Shown here: in pieces, positions 50,957 through 58,569 of the stretch
Layout: each line of letters opens with the position of its first letter
Position numbering within the stretch: position 1 is the first letter of the stretch
NCBI RefSeq assembly: GCF_039526385.1
Contig: NZ_BAAAIX010000007.1
Span: forward strand, 196,031-260,030
Reading direction: 5' to 3'
Length of the DNA stretch: 64,000 nt
Source of the DNA: Luteococcus peritonei
GTDB taxonomy: Bacteria > Actinomycetota > Actinomycetes > Propionibacteriales > Propionibacteriaceae
Translations under genes and position numbers: made by a program
The notes under the pieces: generated by a model
What the model was told of the DNA's origin: nothing
The model's input: the letters and a program-made list of their open reading frames with translations, nothing else
Databases searched by the model: none

Positions 50957-51442
50957 ATGACTTTCACGGTCGGAGAAACGGTGGTGTACCCCAATCATGG
51001 GGCTGCTGTCATCGAGGACATCGAAACCCGCAAGATCAAGGGTGAGGACAAGCTCTACCTGGTGCTGAGGATCATCGGCCAGACGGACCTGGTGGTGAGG
51101 GTGCCGGCGTGCAACCTCGACCTGGTCGGGGTGCGCGACGTGGTCGACGCCGACGGTCTGGAGAAGGTCTTCTCCGTGCTGCGGGCACCGCACACCGAGG
51201 AGCCCACCAACTGGTCGCGCCGGTACAAGGCCAACCTGGAGAAGCTGCACAGCGGCAATGTCATGAAGGTCGCCGAGGTGGTTCGCGACCTGTGGCGTCG
51301 TGAGAAGGAGCGCGGCCTGTCCGCCGGCGAGAAGCGGATGCTCGCCAAGGCCCGTCAGATCCTGGTCTCCGAGCTCGCCCTGGCCGAGAAGGTCGAGGAG
51401 GACCGCGCCGAGGTCATGCTCGACGAGGTGCTCGCCTCCTGA
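50957..51442 (+). CDS. carD: CarD family transcription factor
   Basis: 161 residues. It binds the RNA polymerase beta subunit and stabilises open complexes at rRNA and many other promoters. The N-terminal CarD/TRCF RID domain is FTVGETVVYPNHGAAVIEDIE. The C-terminal helical DNA-binding domain includes the wedge Trp in RYKANLEKLHSGNVMKVAEV and VRDLWRREKERGLSAGEKRM. Length and sequence match mycobacterial CarD. A hairpin follows and ispD has its own promoter. Confidence 0.95.
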   Translation: MTFTVGETVVYPNHGAAVIEDIETRKIKGEDKLYLVLRIIGQTDLVVRVPACNLDLVGVRDVVDADGLEKVFSVLRAPHTEEPTNWSRRYKANLEKLHSGNVMKVAEVVRDLWRREKERGLSAGEKRMLAKARQILVSELALAEKVEEDRAEVMLDEVLAS

Positions 51443-51466
51443 GCCCCTGGCTCTGCTGACATCTGG

Positions 51467-51493
51467 TCGCCCCCGCCGTCATGGCGGGGGCGA
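51467..51493 (+). terminator. Hairpin terminator after carD
   Basis: Eleven perfect base pairs (51,467-51,477 with 51,483-51,493) around a GTCAT loop, 24 bp after the carD stop. Confidence 0.75.
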
Positions 51494-51544
51494 TCGTCGT
51501 CTCCGGGCCCTCGGTGCACGGCACCCCCGCCCGGGGAGCGCTGG

Positions 51545-51550
51545 CATACT
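51545..51550 (+). promoter_or_regulatory. -10 box CATACT of ispD, leaderless arrangement
   Basis: CATACT lies 7 nt before the ispD ATG, and no ribosome binding site is present in the gap. Confidence 0.4.
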
Positions 51551-51557
51551 GGCCGCC

Positions 51558-52247
51558 ATGACCCAACCCGTCGTCGCCGTGCTGGTAGCTGCAGGATCCG
51601 GGACCCGGCTGGGGGGCGAGGTCCCGAAGGCGCTGGTCCGGGTGGCCGGCCGCACCCTGGTGGAGTGGTCGATGGAGGCCATGGCGCAGGGCGGCTGCGA
51701 CCGGGCCGTGGTGGTGGCGGCCGCCAGCCTGGCCGAGGAGTTCCGCCGAGTGCTGGCTGGCTCGCCGATCCCGGTCGTGGTGACGGTGGGCGGAGAACGG
51801 CGCCAGGACTCCGTGGCCAACGGCCTGGAGCTGGCCGGTGAGCACGGCATCGTGCTGGTGCACGACGCCGCCCGCCCCTTCGTCCCGGCCGAGGTGGTCC
51901 GGGGCGTCATCACCGCGGTGGCCCAGGGCAGTCCCTGCGTGATCCCCGTCGTGCCCGTGGTGGACACCATCCGGGAACGCACCCCCACCGGCCCACAGGT
52001 GGTGGATCGCTCCCGCCTGGTGGCGGTGCAGACCCCGCAGGGCTTCGACCTGGACACGCTGCGCCAGGCCCACGCCGAGGCCGCCCGTCGCGGCCTGGAG
52101 GTCACCGACGACGCGGCCGTCTGCGAGGCGCTGGGCCACCCGGTCCACCTGGTGGCCGGCTCACGGGAGTCGAACAAGGTCACCGAACCACTGGACGTCC
52201 TGCTGGCCCGCGCCATCGCGGCCGGCCGGGGCCACGAGGAGGACTGA
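51558..52247 (+). CDS. ispD: 2-C-methyl-D-erythritol 4-phosphate cytidylyltransferase
   Basis: Third step of the MEP isoprenoid pathway: CTP plus MEP gives CDP-methylerythritol. 229 residues. The CTP-binding loop AAGSGTRLGGEVPKAL (about 10-25) has the catalytic Arg and Lys. VHDAARPFV near 107 and VTDDAAVCEALGHPV near 185 are further family motifs. It lies one base upstream of ispF, the usual pair, and downstream of carD as in mycobacteria. Confidence 0.95.
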   Translation: MTQPVVAVLVAAGSGTRLGGEVPKALVRVAGRTLVEWSMEAMAQGGCDRAVVVAAASLAEEFRRVLAGSPIPVVVTVGGERRQDSVANGLELAGEHGIVLVHDAARPFVPAEVVRGVITAVAQGSPCVIPVVPVVDTIRERTPTGPQVVDRSRLVAVQTPQGFDLDTLRQAHAEAARRGLEVTDDAAVCEALGHPVHLVAGSRESNKVTEPLDVLLARAIAAGRGHEED

Positions 52248-52248
52248 G

Positions 52249-52722
52249 ATGGAGATCCGTACCGGCATCGGCACCGACGTGCACCAGCTGGCCGAGGGCC
52301 ACGAGATGCACTGCGCCGGGCTGCACTTCCCCGACGAGCCGCGTGGCCTGTCGGGCCATTCCGACGGCGACGTGGCCTGCCATGCCGTCTGCGACGCCCT
52401 GCTGTCGGCCGCGGGGCTGGGTGACCTGGGCTCCAACTACGGCACCAGCGAGCCGCAGTGGGCCGGTGCCAGCGGCACCGCCTTCCTGGCCGAGACCGCC
52501 CGACGTGTGCGCGAGGCCGGCTGGGAGATCGGCAACGTGGCGGTGCAGCTGGTGGGCAACCGGCCGCGGCTGGCCGCGCGTCGCCAGGAGGGAGAGCAGG
52601 TGATGTCCGAGGCGCTCGGCGCCCCGGTCAGCCTGGCCGCCACCACCACCGACGGCCTGGGCCTGACCGGCCGCGGGGAGGGCGTGGCGGCGATCGCCAC
52701 CGCCCTGGTCACGCGCGGCTGA
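52249..52722 (+). CDS. ispF: 2-C-methyl-D-erythritol 2,4-cyclodiphosphate synthase
   Basis: Fifth step of the MEP pathway, cyclising CDP-ME 2-phosphate with release of CMP. 157 residues, normal length. Zinc ligands are Asp10 and His12 in IGTDVHQL and His in LSGHSDGDVACHA (about 44). The C-terminal ATTTDGLGLTGRGEG motif binds the cytidine phosphate. Begins one base after the ispD stop, so translation is coupled. Confidence 0.96.
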   Translation: MEIRTGIGTDVHQLAEGHEMHCAGLHFPDEPRGLSGHSDGDVACHAVCDALLSAAGLGDLGSNYGTSEPQWAGASGTAFLAETARRVREAGWEIGNVAVQLVGNRPRLAARRQEGEQVMSEALGAPVSLAATTTDGLGLTGRGEGVAAIATALVTRG

Positions 52723-52755
52723 GGCCTTCGCGGGGGGCACCCGGGTGCGGCTGGT

Positions 52756-54060
52756 TCAGCGCACCGTGTTCGCGTCGGCGGTGAAGGTGTTGCACGCGCC
52801 CACCTTCGTGCTCTGCAGGCCGACGCTGGTCCAGGACTGCCGGTTGGCGCCGGCGCCGTGGTTGCCCTCGTAGCCGGGTCGCCCGGTGAGCACGTCGTCG
52901 CCGATCGAGTAGAACAGCTTGCTGACATTGGCCAGCTCGGTGGGCGTCATGGCGGTGGACTGCTGGATCGAGCCGAGGAACTGCCCGGCGAAACAGTCCG
53001 CCTGCATCTCCAGGCGCCGGCTCAGCTGGTTGGCGGTGGACTTGCTGGACTTCTCCTCCCAGGCCGCCTCCGAGATCAGGATGGCGGAGCGGGCCTGCAC
53101 GGCGTGGCCGAACTCGTGGGCCACCACGGCCTCGGAGATGTAGCGCGAGCCGCGCAGCGAGGAGGGGATGGTACGGGGCAGGTCGGCGGCGTAGTAGACC
53201 TGCTGGTCGGCGCCGCAGTAGACGGCATTGCGGCTGGGCAGCTTGCCGCACTTGCTGGTCACCGAGCCCGAGTAGACCGTCACCGAGGGGCGCACGGCCT
53301 GGAAGCCGGCGTCGGCCAAGGGCTGCTCCCAGACCCGCATCAGGCAGGCGGTCATCTGGTTGAAGTGGTCGGTCAGCTGCGCCCTGGAGGCGGTCTGCAG
53401 GTCGAGGGTGCCCATCTCGCAGCGCACCGGCTTCGGCACGCTGGTGGCATAGAGCGGGTTGGCCTTGAGCAGGTCGGTGGCCTCCTCGTAGGTCTCCGGC
53501 TCCGGCAGCGGCGGCGGGGTCAGGTCGGCCGGGGGCACCTGGTAGTCCTCGTTCTGGTAGCTGCCCTGGTTCGCGACATCGCCACCCGACGGGCTGGCGT
53601 CCGCGCCGGGCGTGGCCGAGGCGGAGGGGCCGGGGCTGGCGGTGGCCGGATTCGCCGAGGGGTCCCAGGGTGAGTCGGGCCCGCGCGTGGTGGCCTGGCT
53701 GGTGGGTTCGGGCACCGAGATGCTGGAGACCACGCTGGACAGCACCGCGCCCAGCAGCACCAGGCCAAGGAAGCCGAGCACGCCCAGCACGAGCAGCACC
53801 TTGATCAGGGTGACGAGCGGATTGCGGCGGCGCGGGGGACGGCCCCGACCCAGCGGCGGCTGCTGGCCGTAGGGCGCGGGCCACTGCTGCTGCGGCGCAC
53901 CCCAACTCGTCTGCCCCCAACCCGTCTGCCCGGAGCGCTGGCTGGTGCCCCAGCCGGCCTGGCCGGACGGGCGACCCCAGGGGTCTGCTGGGGAGGGCCA
54001 CTGCTGCTGGCCACCCCACTGCTGCTGGCCAGTCGGTCGGCCCCACGGATTCTGCGTCAC
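52756..54060 (-). CDS. Membrane-anchored neutral zinc metallopeptidase (YpfJ family)
   Basis: 434 residues. A Gln/Pro/Trp/Gly-rich cytoplasmic N-terminus of about 75 residues, one membrane helix (about 82-107), a Ser/Pro-rich linker, then the neutral zinc metallopeptidase domain. HEFGH at 315-319 gives two zinc ligands and the catalytic Glu; the downstream EMQADCFAG supplies the third ligand. Cysteines in RCEMG, TACLM, KCGK and YCGAD suggest disulfides outside the cell. The GTG at 54,060 is preferred because a TAGGCT box lies 7 nt upstream. The natural substrate is unknown. Confidence 0.9.
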   Translation of the reverse strand: MTQNPWGRPTGQQQWGGQQQWPSPADPWGRPSGQAGWGTSQRSGQTGWGQTSWGAPQQQWPAPYGQQPPLGRGRPPRRRNPLVTLIKVLLVLGVLGFLGLVLLGAVLSSVVSSISVPEPTSQATTRGPDSPWDPSANPATASPGPSASATPGADASPSGGDVANQGSYQNEDYQVPPADLTPPPLPEPETYEEATDLLKANPLYATSVPKPVRCEMGTLDLQTASRAQLTDHFNQMTACLMRVWEQPLADAGFQAVRPSVTVYSGSVTSKCGKLPSRNAVYCGADQQVYYAADLPRTIPSSLRGSRYISEAVVAHEFGHAVQARSAILISEAAWEEKSSKSTANQLSRRLEMQADCFAGQFLGSIQQSTAMTPTELANVSKLFYSIGDDVLTGRPGYEGNHGAGANRQSWTSVGLQSTKVGACNTFTADANTVR

Positions 54061-54067
54061 GCCCCGA

Positions 54068-54073
54068 AGCCTA
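54068..54073 (-). promoter_or_regulatory. -10 box TAGGCT of the metallopeptidase gene, leaderless arrangement
   Basis: TAGGCT on the minus strand ends 7 nt before the GTG at 54,060. Confidence 0.45.
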
Positions 54074-54207
54074 ACCGGCGCCACCCCCCTGACCCAGCGC
54101 CGATGGGTTCAGCCGGCGGCGGACAGCAGTTCAGGCGGGTGCCGTCAGGTACCGGCCGATGTGGGATGCTGAGCGCGTCCGACCGCAGGCCAGAAAGGCT
54201 CCACAGA

Positions 54208-55905
54208 GTGTCCAAGACCACCACGACGCTGTGCGCACTCGCCGCCTCGGCCACGCTGGCCCTGTCCGCCGCGCTCCCGGCCCATGCCGAGCCGCTGGCC
54301 TCAACCCTCGAGGTGGAGGGCTCCGTGGACGCCGGTGGTGCGCTGAGCATCAACGAGACCATCACCTTCCAGGGCGAGGCCCCCGCCACCCTCACCCAGC
54401 GGCTGGCCACCACCGAGGACGCCATGGACCGCTCCCACTACGTCTTCTCCATCGACAATGTGAAGGCCAGCGCCGACGGGACCGACCTGGCGCCGGCGGT
54501 GCGCACCGACGGTGACTACACGGTGATCGACGTGGACACCGCGAAGGCCGGCGGCAAGCCGATCACGATCAGCTACGTGGTGCACGGGGCCGCGCGCGCC
54601 CAGGCGCCCGTCGCCGGGCAGGCGGAGCGCACCGAGGTGAAGTGGCGGGTCCTGCAGGGCCTGTCGGTCCCGGTCAAGGAGGTCAGCGGCACGGTGCGCA
54701 CCCCCGGCACCGTGAGCTTCGTGAACTGCGAGTCCGGGCCGCCGGTTGCGCTGCAGCCCTGCACCACCTTCGGCGCCGGCACCCACGAGGCGCCCCAGCC
54801 CACCTTCAGCGACGGACCCCGCGGCAGCGGCGAGGTGGTGCAGCTGGACTTCGGCCTTCCCAGCTCCGTGGTGGCCTCGAACTCCGTCATCGACCACAAG
54901 TGGAGCCTGGACCGCGCCTTCAGCGTGAACCGCAAGACCCTGCTCGCCTCCCTGCTGCCCCTGCTGCTGGGCGGTCTGGCGCTGTGGCTGCTGCACCGTC
55001 GTGCCGGGCGTGACCAGGTGCACGCCAGCCGGGTCACCCCGGTGGCCGAGTTCCGCCCGGTGGGCCCGGGGGAGAGCCGCTTCACCGTGCTGCACGACGT
55101 GCGCCCCGGGCACGTGGGCACTGTCGCCGACGAGCGGGTGGACCCGGTGGACGTCACCGCCACCCTGCTCGACCTGGCGGTGCGCGGCTGGCTGCGCATC
55201 GTCCAGCGCCCCGACCGGCCGAACCATCCGTTGGACTGGACCTTCGAGCGGCGCGAAGCTGGCCAGGGCGAGTTGCGCGGCTTCGAGGCGCGGCTGCGGG
55301 ATGCGGTGGCCCCGGCCGGTGCCCCCGGCGTCACCGTTTCCGCGATCAGCCCGGCCGTCGAGCCCGTGGTCGAGGCCGTGCAGGACGACCTCTACGAGGA
55401 CGTGGTGCGCCGCGGCTGGTTCGAGCGCAGCCCGCAGGCCACCCGCAGCCGCTGGGCGGTGCTGGGCTGGACCGCGCTGGCCCTGGCCGTGCTGGCCACC
55501 CTGCTGCTGGTGCTGTTCACGACCTACGGCCTCGTGGGCGTTGCGCTCTCGCTGCTGGGCCTGGGCGCCCTGCTGGTGGCCCAGCAGATGCCGCGTCGTA
55601 CCCACGACGGCAGCGCCCTGCTGGGCGGGCTGTCCGCGCTGGCCTCGCAGCTGGCCACCCAGCCCACCAACCAGGCACCCGCCGGTCAGGAGTACGCCGA
55701 GCTCTCGCGCGTGCTGCCCTATGCCGTGGTGCTGGGCGGCCGCGAGCGGTGGCTGCAGGCGCTGGTGGACGCCGACGACGACGCCGCCCCCGACGGTGAC
55801 GACCTGGACTGGTACCACGCCCCCGAGACCTGGCACCTGCGTGACCTGCCGGGCTCGCTCAATGCCTTCATCGTCACGGTGCAGGGCCAGCTCTTCGGCC
55901 GCTGA
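54208..55905 (+). CDS. DUF2207 domain-containing membrane protein
   Basis: 565 residues. Signal peptide (about 1-28, cleaving after AHA), an extracytoplasmic beta-rich DUF2207 domain (about 30-235) with two cysteines, a membrane helix near 243-263, a cytoplasmic domain with VDPVDVTATLLDLAVRGWL (a winged-helix-like segment typical of DUF2207 proteins), two more helices near 415-460, and a C-terminal soluble part with EYAELSRVLPYAVVLGGRERW. The family has no assigned reaction. The GTG follows AAAGG by about 9 nt; the open frame extends further upstream without support. Confidence 0.85.
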   Translation: MSKTTTTLCALAASATLALSAALPAHAEPLASTLEVEGSVDAGGALSINETITFQGEAPATLTQRLATTEDAMDRSHYVFSIDNVKASADGTDLAPAVRTDGDYTVIDVDTAKAGGKPITISYVVHGAARAQAPVAGQAERTEVKWRVLQGLSVPVKEVSGTVRTPGTVSFVNCESGPPVALQPCTTFGAGTHEAPQPTFSDGPRGSGEVVQLDFGLPSSVVASNSVIDHKWSLDRAFSVNRKTLLASLLPLLLGGLALWLLHRRAGRDQVHASRVTPVAEFRPVGPGESRFTVLHDVRPGHVGTVADERVDPVDVTATLLDLAVRGWLRIVQRPDRPNHPLDWTFERREAGQGELRGFEARLRDAVAPAGAPGVTVSAISPAVEPVVEAVQDDLYEDVVRRGWFERSPQATRSRWAVLGWTALALAVLATLLLVLFTTYGLVGVALSLLGLGALLVAQQMPRRTHDGSALLGGLSALASQLATQPTNQAPAGQEYAELSRVLPYAVVLGGRERWLQALVDADDDAAPDGDDLDWYHAPETWHLRDLPGSLNAFIVTVQGQLFGR

Positions 55906-55927
55906 GCCCCAACCGTCAGGAACGACG

Positions 55928-55959
55928 AGGCCCCCGGATCCCGCAGGATCCGGGGGCCT
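55928..55959. terminator. Terminator between DUF2207 gene and glyA
   Basis: Fourteen perfect base pairs (55,928-55,941 with 55,946-55,959) around a CGCA loop. It lies between converging genes and could work in both directions. Confidence 0.85.
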
Positions 55960-55982
55960 TCGCCGTCAGCCCTGACGTCTGC

Positions 55983-57437
55983 TCAGGAGAGCTCGAGGCC
56001 CGGGTAGAGCGGGCACGTGGCCAGCAGCTCGGCGGAGGCCGCCTTGGTGCGGTCGGCCACGCCGTCGGCGAGGGTGTACTTGGCCTTGCCGGGCTTGCCG
56101 GTGCTGGCGGTCACCGGGGTGGTGTTCGACAGCACGTCGACGATCAGGTCGGCGACCTTGTCGAACTCGTCGGCGCCGAAACCACGGCTGGTCAGCGCCG
56201 GGGTGCCGATCCGCACACCGGAGGTGTACCAGGCGCCGTTGGGGTCATTGGGCACCGAGTTGCGGTTGGTGACCACGCCGGAGTCCAGCAGCGCGGACTC
56301 GGCCTGGCGGCCGGTCAGGCCGAAGCTGGTGACGTCGATCAGCACCAGGTGGTTGTCGGTGCCGCCGGTGACCAGCTTGGCGCCCCGCTTGGACAGGCCC
56401 TCGGCCAGCGTCTGGGCATTGTCGGCCACGTTGCGGGCGTAGGTCTGGAAGCTCTCCTGGCGGGCCTCGGCGAAGGCCACGGCCTTGGCGGCCATCACGT
56501 GGCTCAGTGGGCCGCCCAGCACCATTGGGCAGCCCTTGTCCACCGAGTCGCTGTACTCCTTGGTGGCCAGCACGAAGCCACCGCGGGGGCCGCGCAGCGA
56601 CTTGTGGGTGGTGGAGGCCACCACGTCGGCATAGGCCACCGGGTTCTCCTCGCCGGTGAAGACCTTGCCGGCCACCAGGCCCGCGAAGTGGGCCATGTCG
56701 ACGAACAGGGTGGCGCCCACCTCGTCGGCGATCTCGCGCATCGTGGCGAAGTTGATCCGACGCGGGTAGGCCGAGTAGCCGGCGATCAGGATCAGCGGCT
56801 TGAACTCCTTGGCATCGGCGCGCAGCTTGTCGTAGTCGATCAGCTGGGTCTCGGGATCGGTGCCGTAGGAGCGCTGGTGGAACATCTTGCCGGAGATGTT
56901 GTGGCGGAAGCCGTGGGTGAGATGGCCGCCCGCGTCCAGGCTCATGCCCATCACGCGCTGCTCGGCGAAGGTGTGGCGCAGGGTCTCCCAGTCCGCCTCG
57001 GACAGCTCGTTGACGGTCTTGGCGCCCAGCTTCTCCAGGGCGGGGGACTCGATGCGCTTGTTCAGGATGGACCAGTAGGCCACCAGGTTGGCGTCGATGC
57101 CGGAGTGGGGCTGCACATAGGCGTACTCGGCGCCGAAGAGCTCCCGGGCGTGCTCGGCGGCCACGTCCTCCACGGTGTCGACGTTCTGGCAGCCGGCGTA
57201 GAAGCGGTGCCCGACGGTTCCCTCGGCGTACTTGTCGCTCATCCAGGTGCCCATGGTCATCAGGGTGGGCAGGCTGGCGTAGTTCTCGCTGGCGATCAGC
57301 TTGAGGCTGTTGCGCTGGTCGGTCAGCTCCTGGCGGGTGGCCTCGGCGATGCGAGGCTCCACGGCGCCGATGATGTCGAGCATGGTGCGGTAGGCGTTGG
57401 AGGCCTGCTCGTTGGTCTGGGACGCGACGTCGGTCAC
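55983..57437 (-). CDS. glyA: Serine hydroxymethyltransferase
   Basis: PLP enzyme that converts serine and tetrahydrofolate to glycine and methylene-THF. 484 residues, about 60 longer than the common bacterial enzyme. The PLP lysine is Lys279 in STTHKSLRGPRGG. SLKLIASENYAS, VGHRFYAGCQNVDTVE and GGHLTHGF are conserved. Much of the extra length is an insertion of about 30-40 residues (ILNKRIESPALEKLGAKTVN and following), between VQPHSGIDANL and MGMSLDAGGHLTHG. This places it in an extended subclass seen in some other phyla such as Chlamydia. GTG start after GGAGCA; the catalytic core is intact. Confidence 0.95.
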   Translation of the reverse strand: MTDVASQTNEQASNAYRTMLDIIGAVEPRIAEATRQELTDQRNSLKLIASENYASLPTLMTMGTWMSDKYAEGTVGHRFYAGCQNVDTVEDVAAEHARELFGAEYAYVQPHSGIDANLVAYWSILNKRIESPALEKLGAKTVNELSEADWETLRHTFAEQRVMGMSLDAGGHLTHGFRHNISGKMFHQRSYGTDPETQLIDYDKLRADAKEFKPLILIAGYSAYPRRINFATMREIADEVGATLFVDMAHFAGLVAGKVFTGEENPVAYADVVASTTHKSLRGPRGGFVLATKEYSDSVDKGCPMVLGGPLSHVMAAKAVAFAEARQESFQTYARNVADNAQTLAEGLSKRGAKLVTGGTDNHLVLIDVTSFGLTGRQAESALLDSGVVTNRNSVPNDPNGAWYTSGVRIGTPALTSRGFGADEFDKVADLIVDVLSNTTPVTASTGKPGKAKYTLADGVADRTKAASAELLATCPLYPGLELS

Positions 57438-57473
57438 GGGTGCTCCTGGGACTGGGCTGGACGGTCGCTGCCC

Positions 57474-57479
57474 AATCTA
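57474..57479 (-). promoter_or_regulatory. -10 box TAGATT of glyA
   Basis: TAGATT on the minus strand, 36 nt before the GTG, giving a short leader of about 30 nt with a GGAG ribosome binding site. Confidence 0.4.
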
Positions 57480-57555
57480 TCGCCCGGGGCGCTCGAGGGG
57501 GATGGTCGCGCGCCTCGCGGACGCCGAGGCGATGGTCTCGCCGGCCCCGGCACGA

Positions 57556-57589
57556 CGACGGGCCCCGTCCTGGTGGACGAGGCCCGTCG
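57556..57589 (-). terminator. Terminator of the cysS-rlmB operon
   Basis: Nine outer pairs (57,556-57,564 with 57,581-57,589) and four inner pairs separated by a 2x2 internal loop, around a TGGT loop. It starts 15 bp after the rlmB stop on the minus strand. Confidence 0.75.
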
Positions 57590-57603
57590 GGCAGCTGGTC
57601 AGA

Positions 57604-58569
57604 TCAGCGGCAGCGGCTGATCTCGTAGAGCGCGATCGAGGTGGCCACCGAGGCGTTCAGGCTCTCCACCGCCGAGGCGATCGGGATGCTCACCAGGTGG
57701 TCGCACTTCTCGCGGGTGAGCCGGGCCAGGCCCTCGCCCTCGGAGCCGACGACGACCACCAGGGGGCCGTCGACGCCGGGGATCCCGCCGATCTCCACGT
57801 CACCCTCACCGGCCAGGCCCACCACGGTGAAGCCTGCCTCGGAATAGGCGTCGATGGTGCGGTTCAGGTTGGTGCACATGGCCACCGGAATACGCGCGGC
57901 CGCACCGGCCGAGGACTTCCACGCCACCGCGGTCATCGAGGCGCTGCGGCGCTCCGGGATCACGACGCCGTCGGCACCGAAGGCAGCCGCGGACCGGATG
58001 ATGGCGCCCAGGTTGTGGGGGTCGGTGATGCCGTCGCAGAAGACCACCAGCGGGGCAGTCTCGCCATCGAGCGAGTCGGCCATCACGTCGTCCGGGTGGG
58101 CGTACTCGAAGCTGGGCAGCTGGAGGGCGACGCCCTGGTGCACCGCGCCACCGGTCATCCGGTCCAGCTCGTTGCGGGTCACCTGCAGCATCGGCATCGA
58201 GTTCTCGGCGCCGAACTTGAGGATGTCGGCCAGCCGGGCGTCGCGCTCGGCGCCCTCGGCGATGTAGACGCCCTTGACGGGCATGCCGGCATTCAGCGCC
58301 TCGAGCACCGGGTTGCGGCCCACCACCCACTCGGCGCCGACCTTGCCCTGCGGCTTGCCGGCGGCATTGCGGCCCTGGCGACGGGCCAGCTGCTCCTTGG
58401 TGGTGCCGGGCTTGGCCTGGTTGCCCTTGTAGGCCTTGTGGTACGGGCGGTCCTCCGCCTTGGGGGTGGGGCCGCGGCCCTCCAGGCCCTTGCGGCGTCG
58501 CCCGCCGGAACCGGCGGTCTTGCCCTTGCCCTTGCTGGTCGCGCCACGGCGCGAGGAGTTGCCGGCCAT
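57604..58569 (-). CDS. rlmB: 23S rRNA (guanosine-2'-O)-methyltransferase RlmB
   Basis: 321 residues. SAM-dependent methylation of a conserved guanosine in 23S rRNA. A basic, Gly/Lys-rich N-terminus of about 80 residues is followed by the substrate-binding domain starting VVGRNPVLEAL, and the SpoU domain with DGITDPHNLGAIIRSAAAFG, VVGSEGEGL and SIPIASAVESLNASVATSIALYE. The long basic N-terminal extension is common in actinobacterial RlmB. Its ATG shares one base with the cysS stop (TGATG). cysS-rlmB adjacency is conserved in actinobacteria. Confidence 0.93.
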   Translation of the reverse strand: MAGNSSRRGATSKGKGKTAGSGGRRRKGLEGRGPTPKAEDRPYHKAYKGNQAKPGTTKEQLARRQGRNAAGKPQGKVGAEWVVGRNPVLEALNAGMPVKGVYIAEGAERDARLADILKFGAENSMPMLQVTRNELDRMTGGAVHQGVALQLPSFEYAHPDDVMADSLDGETAPLVVFCDGITDPHNLGAIIRSAAAFGADGVVIPERRSASMTAVAWKSSAGAAARIPVAMCTNLNRTIDAYSEAGFTVVGLAGEGDVEIGGIPGVDGPLVVVVGSEGEGLARLTREKCDHLVSIPIASAVESLNASVATSIALYEISRCR

